Shown one piece after another: positions 55,601 through 64,000 of a stretch of DNA of 64,000 bases (position 1 is the first letter of the stretch; every line of letters starts with the position of its first letter). The notes below the pieces were generated by a model. The model ran no database searches. It saw only the letters and a list, made by a program, of their open reading frames with translations, and was not told the DNA's origin. A program made the translations under genes and the position numbers. Origin of the DNA: Apiotrichum sp. Y4204. Its lineage: Eukaryota; Basidiomycota; Tremellomycetes; Trichosporonales; Trichosporonaceae. The stretch is from NCBI GenBank assembly GCA_025531455.1, contig JAMYHL010000007.1, positions 866,396 to 930,395 of the forward strand, given 5' to 3'.

Positions 55601-58154
55601 AGCGCTTACACAGAGCATCCCTGCCCGAGTTGGGTGGAGTGCATAGAGTGCACCACCTCACTTCACCCCGGCCGCGCGTTACGTTGTGACAGGCCCAAAG
55701 GTACACGGTACGGCCTTGAACTCTGCCTGCTTGAGCACCCTTGCCTTCATCGCCCAGAAACCAGAAGCCAGCAAGGTGTGCAGTTGTTAGTTGAAGGATG
55801 CGCACTCCAATATCACAGAGTCCGCAGATCCGCAGATCTGCAGAACATGAACACGCAGAACACCGGCTGTCTCACACGGGACGCAGGGCGCGACGCGATG
55901 CCGAACCCGACGCCGCGCAGCCAGCGGGCTGTGCTAGCAGAGTAATTGGAACCGATTCCTGTTATCCGTGTGCTCTACTGATGGGACGCGGGAGATGATG
56001 CCATCAAGCCATCAGACATACATACATGAGTTGCGATCGAGAGATGTCGAGATGCTTGGACGTCGACGTCCAATTGATAACGTTTTCCATCCGTACACTG
56101 ACTCTGGCCGACGGCTGATGGGAGTGGACGCATTCCTTCCCAAAGCTGTCTAGTGCAGCAAACGGTACCCACTCCCAGTCCCTGCATGGCTGCGCAGTGA
56201 CGGATAAGACGGGGTTGAACTCCGACTGGATCACCGACTGACCACCAACAATGCCACACAGGCCATAGATACCACAATTCCACAGATCCCATTGACCATT
56301 GACCATTGACCTTTGAACCTGTGACTTTGGATGTCAGGCAGACGACCCCTGACACCCTGCCCAATGCCCTCTAATCTCCTACACACCTCCTACAACACCT
56401 CCTCTACCCTCAGTTATGTTCCTGCTACAGCGTGCCTTCCACTTTGGGGGTCATTGTGATCTCATGAATGTGAATACGCGATCGGATACGCTGCAAGATC
56501 ACGCGGGGCTGGGTACGTTTATAGCACTGCAGCAAATAGATTGTGCAGTCTGTCAAGCTCGTCTGGCAGGGTCCGAAGTCCGATGACGGTTTCGATGACG
56601 GCCTCCGAATGCATACTCCCTTCACGTGTAGAGTCACTCCCCGCATGCTGAACCTCCTCATGTGGCCTCGGCATTCCCCTGCCGGAGTCACCGGTCTGTG
56701 CTGATACCCCGGTCGCCCGAGACCGGTGGACTCGGCACGGATGTGCGATCCGATCCAGTTCGATGGAGAAGGTGTAACCGCGGCGCCACGGCGAACACCG
56801 TGCGCTAGGTGTGGTGTGGATTCCACGTCGGGTGAAGCAGCAGCGCACGGTGACCTTCTCACCATATGGAACGATCGCATTGGACAAGTATTTGGGAGCG
56901 AGCAGATTGTCTCGGAGGAGAATACGAATACGGAGTGCGAGAACGATAGCCAGAGTGGACATGGATCCTGATGCGTCCTGATCTTGGAACGAGTGCCTGT
57001 CGCGCCTGTCCGATGGCCCATTGAAGCCCAGCATTTATGGCCGTGGATCAAGATCAATCGAGATCGGATAAGTTTACAAGTAGAGCGATGCGAGTTGGCA
57101 TATATGGAAGGTACAGTACGAGCTGACCACAGGTATGGAGCGTCCTGAGGTCCTGTGGCGTATATTCCACATGATTCCCAGTTCCAGTTTCCCATTCAGA
57201 TCTGAAAGTCCCTCTTCACTTCCCCACTTGTGGCTGCCCAGTCCCTCAGCTCACCACCAACGCTTGAAATCACCACCTCGGTACAATAATAGGTCACAAG
57301 CTGGACACTGTCGGCCTCGGCTGCACACCTAGTCTAACTAGAAGCAAAGGCAGCGGCGAGGGGAACTGAGTGCCGCCGCGCGGTCGCGCACCGTCTACGC
57401 GCTCAGCCCTCCGAGCGCCCGGCTCTGTCGCCGACGCCGAGCCCAGTCGCGAGCCGGCAGCGGCACGTCCGTAATTTGGCAGTGTATCAGATTCACATCG
57501 TGAAGGTATGGGCTCGCCGGGTTTGACGGCTGTATCGTGGGACAGCACCCATCCAGCTGGGCCCAAGACCCCACTTTGGGAGACATTCCTTCCGACATCC
57601 AAGAGAAGGAGTCACGAGTTACAAGCAAAGTACTGGCTATACTGAATCTGGGAGGACAATCCGGTCAGCGCCAGAGTCAGTGTCAACTGAACCCGACGGT
57701 CCACAACTGGAGCCACACGTTCCACAAGACCATGAGATCAGTGGACCACGCCACAAGCCCGAGGATCACGGGCTCCATAAACATCGGTAGACCCGACAGC
57801 CCACAGCCATCAGTATCGCGCGTCTCCGGGCCGCAGCGTCTCCTGTGGCGCTGCGAGCCTGGACTAGCTGTAGCTGGTAAAACGGCGCACCCTTCCAACG
57901 CCTCACATCGGATTGCACCACGGTTTCAATGCGGTGCGAGGCATGCGTGAGGCGTTTATCGGAATACTGCGCCGGAAGAGAGTACCGGCATGGCTGTTAT
58001 CTGTGCGATTGTGGATTTGTGGAATTGTGCATTGTACGAACCTGTGGACTGAGCATTGAGTTGAGCTGTCTGGTTTCTCGCTGCCGATCGTTGCGAGTGT
58101 TGATCGCTGATGGCGCGGAGAAATATCGGAAAATCCGTGGCCATGATGTAATAA

Positions 58155-58162
58155 TCACGTGA
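58155..58162. promoter_or_regulatory. TCACGTGA palindrome upstream of the GTPase gene
   Basis: A perfect 8-bp E-box palindrome 113 bp upstream of the ATG at 58275. Cbf1-type bHLH factors bind this sequence in fungi. Use here is inferred from position only. Confidence 0.4.
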
Positions 58163-58274
58163 CTATGTGGAACATCGTCGGACGCGAAATCCAGTCTCGT
58201 TCCATTCTGCATACCTTCGACGAACAGACATCACCAACTCGCACATCTCACAATCTCACAACTACATACCCAAA

Positions 58275-61200
58275 ATGCCGCGCCGCAAGCCCTTCTCCAA
58301 CAAGCAGAAGAAGGCGCAGCTGCAGAACAAGCGCGCAACGAAGCGCGGCGACGACGAGCCCACGCCAGCCCCAAAGCCACAGCCGCGGGCGAAACGGCCT
58401 GGGCGTTCCGACCCGCCGGCGGCGCGACTAGCGCTGGAATCGCGCTTTGTCTCCATCCCCAAAGACTATCTCGAGCGCACGCGGGACATTGCGTTTTCCG
58501 ACCCGCTTGAGCGCCCGCTCCCCGACTCGGCGGCGATCTTTCCGCTCCATCTCGTCGCCAATCCCGCTGCCGCGCAGCTCACCGTGCCCGCCCGCCCGAA
58601 GTTCCGGTACGGCCAGACGAAGAAGGAGGTCGAGCGGAACGAGGAGGGCGTGTTCCGCAAGTGGATGGTCGGGGTACGGGGCACGGTTGAGGTCTGGGTT
58701 GCGGACGGGAATTGGGCGCGGGGGGAGCAGGACGAGCAGTGGATCCACAGTCCGAGCTGGTTTGAGACGAACTTGGAAGTGTGGCGACAGCTGTGAGTGA
58801 AGCAGAGAAGGCCAATAGGTATATGTGCTGACGTGTAGATGGCGCGTGGTCGAGTCGTCGGCTATACTCCTGCTCTTGATTGACGCGCGCTGTCCGCCAG
58901 TCCACTGCCCGCCATCCCTCCGCGCCTATCTACGCTCCCTCAAGCCCCGGCGGCAGATCATCCTGGTCCTCACAAAGGCGGATCTAGTAGACGCTGAGGC
59001 GCTGGAGGGCTGGAAGCGCTGGCTACGGGAATGGTGGTGCCAGCCTGACGAAATGCGGGAGTCGCGCAAACCGCCACGACACGGCCAGGGCCAGACACCG
59101 CGGACGTCAGAGATTCCTGATGACGGTTCCGACGTCCAGGTCGTCTCGGTGAGCAGCTACGACACATCGCTACTCCACGGCCCAGGGCGGACACGACACC
59201 GTCCGGAGATCCCCGATTCCGCCCGCGAAGCACTTGTCGCTGCTCTCAGAACGGCTCACGAGCGGCTCCTCACCCCACCGCAGTGGGCAGTGGCCGACTC
59301 CGAGAAACTTGCCGGCTGGACACCCTCTGTGCGAAGTGAAGTTCACTGGGATGAGCTCGCGGAGCTGGACGTCGAGGCGGGAATCAAGGTCATCGGGAAG
59401 AAGGCCAAGGGGAGCAAGGAGCGAGAGGCGCAGACTAGCGACGCAGGCGGAGCTGAGGATTCAGAGACTGACAGCGATGATAACAAGGACGAGGACGCAA
59501 CTACGCCCCCTACCCGTGATCCGTCCACTGAACCACTCACGATTGGTCTCGTGGGGCAGCCGAATGTCGGCAAGTCGTCTCTCCTCAATGCACTGCTCGG
59601 TACGACGCGCGTGCGCGCTTCAAAGACGCCTGGCAAGACAAAACACTTCCAGACCATTCTGTGGGGCGCGCGCCGCGAGATCAAGATTGTGGATTGCCCT
59701 GGGCTTGTGTGTCCCAGTCTCGTACCCATGGAACTGCAGGCCATGGCGGGTAGTGAGTGTCGATGTGGGAGCCTTGTGAGCACTGGAAAGCAATAGATCG
59801 GCGAACAACTCTCTCGGTTGGAGCGCGGCCCGCCCCGGTTCACAGTTCCTGCCGGAGCCCGGCGGATCGCATTCCGAGGGCACTGGAGGTGGCCGAACGC
59901 TATTGTTCAAAGCTCAACTGGACCCGACTTTGTTGCTGACCGTAGTCCTTCCCATCTCACAAATTCCGTCTCTCCCTTCGTGCATTCATTTCGCGGCGCG
60001 CCACATGCCGCTCGAGGACATATTCCGCGTCCCCGCACCTGAAATAGATACGGACGACATAGAATCAAAGAAGACGTGGCGCGAGCCGCGCGCCGACGCC
60101 GTCGTCGCGTCCAACAAGACGCCGATCTGGACGGCCGGGGGTATCATGGAGGCGCGGGCCCTTGATCGCGGATTTTGTGAGTCCAAGGAAATTGAGCCAC
60201 CATCTCGTTTACTTGCCATTTGGCAGTCAAAAAGAATGGACACAAAAGAAACGCCCGATGTAAAAATCACACACGTCTTTTCGGTTACCGAATCACTGAC
60301 ATGATAGTGACAGCAAAGGGTGGGCGACCGGACGCCAACCGTGCAGGGAACGCAAGTGAGTTAAGGGATTCGCATGTGCATGTTGAAAGAGTGGAGGCCA
60401 GAGGTTTTAGACTTTGTGGCGCCACTCAGGAAGCGAGTTGGAATAGGGATTCGAGTGGAGTGGGGCAAAAGTTCCGACGGGGCGTCGGATCAACTCAGCG
60501 TACGCAATGTCTCATCTCTGAAATGCGCACTGTCGGATCAGCACAGGTCAAGTCTTCCGACAATGGACCGATCAAGTGCTCGAGCGAGGACATGCCGAGA
60601 CACGCGAACGCGAGACACTGGAGGCGTGTGCGAGGCGTCCTCGATGACTTTCAAAACAGGGTGACTGGACAGTCCAGGGTTCAGTGGAGCTTAACGACAA
60701 CCCCAAGTGGGCCCCGAAGCAGCAGAACGATGGGCTGTCTAAGACTTCGAATGGCACAGACGCTCTGTCAGGAGTATACTCTCCGCCTTTGCGACCCGAC
60801 CACGGCCCGGCGCACGGAGCATTACACGACAGCGTACATGTCGCGGGCAGGTTGCGCAGCGGACCGCGCTGGACACTGCTACAGTGCCCCCAAACCGTCC
60901 CCTGTCATGACTTGAGCCTCATTTCTCCTGATTGTGGCCCTGATTCGCACCGTGATCGCAGTCGTGCCTGCCCATGCGCAGGCCGCGTTCACCGGCAGTT
61001 TTCCTGTTCTCCCTTCCGACACGCATCACATGAATCATACCTGCATGTCTTCCGGCTGTGCTTCTGTGTCCGCGCTCCTGGGCTAGCCGGAACTTTTGAA
61101 ACTTCGAAACTCCGGGGGAACACAATACTGATGCACAGTGCTGCGGACGCTGGCGGACGGACGGGTGCGGTGGGGCTTCTGGCCGCCGGGGACGCGTCCC

Positions 61201-61521
61201 GTGCGCGACGGGCGTGGCGTCTGGCTCGGTGCCTTGTCGGAGGATGCGCTGAATGCGGAGGACGGGGACGGCGGCGTGGATCACGGCGTGGAGCAGAGTG
61301 ATGACGAGTCGAGCGAGGCGAGTGGTGACGAGAGCAACGAGGGGAGTGCAAGTGGGGATGAGGAGGACGAGAACGACGAGGACGAAGAGAAGGAGGATGG
61401 GGATGATGGTTTTGTGGCGTCTAATAATCGCAGTTTCTTTGCGGCATTGGACTTGGGCGACGACGACGACGATGAGGATGAGGAGGATGACGATGACGAT
61501 GAGGAGGAAGAGAGCGAGTAG
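58275..61521 (+). CDS. GNL1-like circularly permuted GTPase
   Basis: Exons 58275-58792, 58839-59752, 59946-60176, 60308-60355 and 61139-61521 give 697 aa. The N-terminus MPRRKPFSNKQKKAQLQ closely matches animal GNL1. GTPase motifs occur in permuted order: G4 TKAD (218-221), then G1 GQPNVGKSS (about 411), G3 DCPG. Further matches are LEVWRQLWRVVESS, MELQAMAGILPISQ and TAKGGRPDANRAGNA, each spanning an exon junction, which fixes the splice sites. Relatives act in ribosome assembly or nucleolar trafficking; the exact role of GNL1 is poorly known. An acidic insert (about 370-395) precedes the G1 motif and the C-terminus ends in a long Asp/Glu tract. The last intron (60356-61138) is 783 nt, unusually long here. 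The gene is convergent with the Zn2Cys6 factor. Confidence 0.9.
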
Positions 61522-61816
61522 CGCATTTCATACACCACCACCTGCATGACCACATTATACAGATCCGTCGAGAGGATGCTCGCAGCTACTGAACGTTCAC
61601 AGGCTAACATGCTATAATCGATTAGGTGATTCCACCAGAGGTCATACTACAGTACACATCACATGCGACGGCCAAGCGGCCTGACAGCTACTCTGGAGTA
61701 AAGGTACAGTATGTCTATTGCCAACTACCAATGTCCAGTCCCTACCTGCTGTGAAGTACATAACGATCCTCACTAACACACTCAATTCACTTTATGACGT
61801 GCGCGCTCTCGGCTTT

Positions 61817-63418
61817 TCATTTGCGCCGGAGCGGGGCCAGGCGCACACCGCCGGACGAGGGACTCAAACTGCGACGGGTATACTCTGGGCCGAAGGGGTA
61901 ATCGCGGCGAGGCTGTTGGGGCCATGCTGCTGAGGGATGAGGTTGGAGAGAGTAGTCTGCCTCAAAGACGGGAGGCTGGCGGGGCTCGTGTTGCGGAAAG
62001 GATGAGTTGGACGAGGGCGGGGCTTGAGCTTGTGGCGCCGCCTGGGAAGCGGACTGTGGCGCGCTGGGAGGCTGGTTTGGCCAACCGTTGCGCGCCTCCA
62101 ACCTGTGATGTGTCGCGGACCTGGGACCTGATGGTGGACGGTATGGGTGGTGGCGGACATCGCGTTCGTCGTAACCGTTGTGGTAGGCCCATGATGATGG
62201 CTCGGCGCCGTTGGGTTGAGGAGGGTAATCGGAATGGGGGCGAGAGTGGCCATTCGCGGCCTGGACACCATTGGAGGTAGGTGGGGACCCAGTGGCAGTC
62301 CATGTCTGCCGGCGGTCGCTCAGAGGTGGCACCGTCTCCAGGCTCGATCGGCGGGCGCCGTTTGTCATGTTCCCCGACGACTGCGCGCGGGCCGGGCGAC
62401 CCGGGGCGGGCCCACGCTTCTTCTGAGTTGCCGTGTAGACACAGTGGCGGCCAGACTCCCTGCAGCGGGAACAAGTTCCGGGTTGCCCCGGGTGGACCGG
62501 AATGCCACCGGCGTCACAGCGTACCTTGCGGGCACGACACGCATCACAGGCTTTGGTGGTACGCGAAATGGGCGCCCTGGCACCGAGACCTCCGTCAAAG
62601 GGCATTCCAATATATGCCGGCGCGTACGGCATGGGTACGCCCATCTCGTACGCGAGTGGATAGTCTGGATGGTAGGTGTGGCGGCGCCCCATGTCTGGCC
62701 TGACGTAGAGGTCTGGATGGTTTGCTGTCGGGGGCCGGTACTCATACGAGTGGCGCGACGGGGGCGGCGAGAAGAATCCACGAGCCTGCGCCGCGGACGC
62801 AGAGGCGGGCATCAACGGTGCACTCAGGGGAGGTGGCGGATGAGGAGGGGCTGTGCCACCCGCATGATGGTGGTGGTAGTGTTGCGGATACGGCAGGTGC
62901 TGCTGAGGAGGTCCCTGGCTGACCTGGTTCGGGTGATGCTGGTGTGACGGCCCATGTCCATGGTCTGGGTGATGGGCAGGGTACGGGTGATTGGCGGCCT
63001 GACCATGGGTAGTGGCGGGGTGGTGGTGGTGAGGAGGTGGTGCCACAGGGTGATGAGGAGCCTGGGGCGGCTGTACCTGGGCTGTTGCGGGATGTCCGGG
63101 CGTAATGGGACCGTCATACTCGACGCGGCGGGGTTGACGGTCATTCAGTAATGAAGAAATGTTGAGGCGCTCGTCACTAGGCTTGCGCGTAAGAGGGGAG
63201 GGGACACTAGACGAGAGCGAGGGAAGGATGGTGAGGGGTGCAGGCGGACCCGTGCGTCGTTTCGCGTCCATATCTTGATAGAAAGACGGGGTAGGAAAGT
63301 CGTTTGACAGCGGGGTGCGAGGGGAGCCTGGGGGAGATCCGCTACCGCTCGAAGTTGAGCTGCTGTTGCGGAGAAGAGTGTGAAGAGGGGGAAGAACGGC
63401 GGCGGTGCCACGCGACAT
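61817..63418 (-). CDS. Zn2Cys6 transcription factor with His-rich region
   Basis: A single exon of 533 aa from the first ATG at 63418; an extra upstream exon is possible. Residues 1 to about 280 are Ser/Pro-rich with a His-rich section (AHHPDHGHGPSHQHHP, HYHHHH). The binuclear zinc cluster begins at Cys291: CDACRARKVRC, a 14-residue spacer with HPGQPGT, then CSRCRESGRHC, followed by a basic linker (KKRGPAPGRP). This class binds CGG-containing sites as dimers in fungi. The third-to-fourth cysteine spacing is longer than the usual 5-12 residues. No fungal-specific TF middle domain is seen after it; the rest is low-complexity, Pro/Gln/Ser-rich. The cluster near the middle of the protein rather than at the N-terminus is typical of some basidiomycete and ascomycete regulators. 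Confidence 0.87.
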   Translation of the reverse strand: MSRGTAAVLPPLHTLLRNSSSTSSGSGSPPGSPRTPLSNDFPTPSFYQDMDAKRRTGPPAPLTILPSLSSSVPSPLTRKPSDERLNISSLLNDRQPRRVEYDGPITPGHPATAQVQPPQAPHHPVAPPPHHHHPATTHGQAANHPYPAHHPDHGHGPSHQHHPNQVSQGPPQQHLPYPQHYHHHHAGGTAPPHPPPPLSAPLMPASASAAQARGFFSPPPSRHSYEYRPPTANHPDLYVRPDMGRRHTYHPDYPLAYEMGVPMPYAPAYIGMPFDGGLGARAPISRTTKACDACRARKVRCDAGGIPVHPGQPGTCSRCRESGRHCVYTATQKKRGPAPGRPARAQSSGNMTNGARRSSLETVPPLSDRRQTWTATGSPPTSNGVQAANGHSRPHSDYPPQPNGAEPSSWAYHNGYDERDVRHHPYRPPSGPRSATHHRLEARNGWPNQPPSAPQSASQAAPQAQAPPSSNSSFPQHEPRQPPVFEADYSLQPHPSAAWPQQPRRDYPFGPEYTRRSLSPSSGGVRLAPLRRK

Positions 63419-64000
63419 TGCAGCTGGAAGGCCGGAGGGGCCGTCGGCGGTTGAGTGAGACAACCGTTGTCGTCTGGAAGGTTACCGCAACGAGAAGCCG
63501 AAGAAGCTTGCTTTTGGTAACAAGAAGCGACAACCTGGGGGAGAAAGTTTTGAAAGACGACAAAAGAGTGACCTGTTTGGTACTGCTCAAGAAGAGTGTT
63601 TGGTGGTGCAATTTACTTGATCACTTGAGCTCGATACACTTGTACGCGACTGGCCCGTGATGGGATCTCGATGCGATCCCAGCGAAATCTCGATGCAGGT
63701 CTGATCTGTGTGAAGAGCTGTGGGTGGGATGGCTGTTGGTTGTCGGATGTGAGAAGTGTTGATGTTGTTGTTGATATACCGATGTCCTCGCTCTCGTGTC
63801 TCGAAGTAGCTTGTCAGCTGTAGTGGTCGTGTATTACAGGCAACGGCAGCTGAGCAATGATACAAAGTGAGAGAGAATGGGAGGATGAATGGGGGAGAGG
63901 AGGATGTCGAGACGAAGAGCTCTGAGCAATATCTAGTGTTGCCTCTAGTCTCTGCGAAGGAGCGAGCGACCGCGCGAGAAGCTTGTGCCTTGTCCTGCAT
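63419..64000. other. Right-edge region
   Basis: Upstream region of the Zn2Cys6 gene. On the minus strand open frames run to the window end, but none has a recognisable domain. A 5' exon of the Zn2Cys6 gene or a UTR could lie here. Confidence 0.4.

Larger units (their letters stand above)
52453..58274. other. Gene-poor region of 5.8 kb
   Basis: It lies between two divergently transcribed genes. It begins with the presumed promoter of the Ser/Pro-rich gene, including a GTGC repeat at 52607-52624. The rest holds only short open frames without domains. A TCACGTGA palindrome lies at 58155-58162, near the GNL1 start. No RNA gene or mobile element is recognised. Confidence 0.5.

Noticed and set aside
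61281..61610. Minus-strand poly-Ser frame at the 3' end of the GNL1-like gene
   Set aside because: It is the reverse complement of the GAC/GAG codons of the acidic tail.
1..64000. CRISPR arrays, bacterial operons, prophage, intact transposons, rRNA genes
   Set aside because: No direct-repeat/spacer arrays, transposase or reverse-transcriptase motifs, long terminal repeats or rRNA signatures were seen on either strand.

Overview
This window looks like a GC-rich, intron-dense nuclear contig from a basidiomycete fungus, most likely a Tremellomycetes yeast. Trichosporonales is my best guess, from gene content and intron style only; I could not run a search. The support is: almost every protein gene needs spliceosomal introns with GTGAGT-type donors and CTRAC-like branch sites; many introns are only 34-51 nt; all tRNA genes are eukaryotic in form, most with an anticodon-loop intron; and the gene set is eukaryotic (Cdc7 kinase, FG nucleoporin, Pol III subunit, sphingolipid desaturase, Zn2Cys6 factor). 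I see no bacterial or phage features, CRISPR array, rRNA gene or intact transposon.

Layout. 1-13 kb: a Cdc7-like kinase (minus) lies divergent to a nine-exon cystathionine beta-synthase. An Ala tRNA, an L-2-hydroxyglutarate dehydrogenase-like flavoenzyme and a small Cys/His protein follow. 13-24 kb: two long low-complexity proteins on the minus strand, an FG nucleoporin of Nup153/Nup1 type and an Arg/Glu-rich protein with an AT-hook. 24-38 kb: gene-poor, with a Ser/Thr-rich single-pass membrane protein and a secreted S28-family serine peptidase with a His-Gly-Asn repeat tail. 39-44 kb: a cluster of six tRNA genes (four Ala, two Asp) around a small Cys-rich membrane protein. 44-53 kb: the Pol III subunit Rpc37/RPC5, a sphingolipid delta-4 desaturase and a large Ser/Pro-rich unknown, all on the minus strand. 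53-58 kb: gene-poor. 58-64 kb: a GNL1-type circularly permuted GTPase, convergent with a Zn2Cys6 transcription factor.

The protein genes are mostly unrelated housekeeping functions and do not form a pathway cluster. The most coherent local theme is RNA polymerase III: six tRNA genes end 181 bp from the stop codon of a Pol III subunit gene. For every multi-exon model the exon lengths sum to a multiple of three. All splice positions come from reading the sequence and have no transcript support; the first intron of the S28 peptidase is the one junction I could not settle. Three stretches of 5-6 kb hold no gene I can support.
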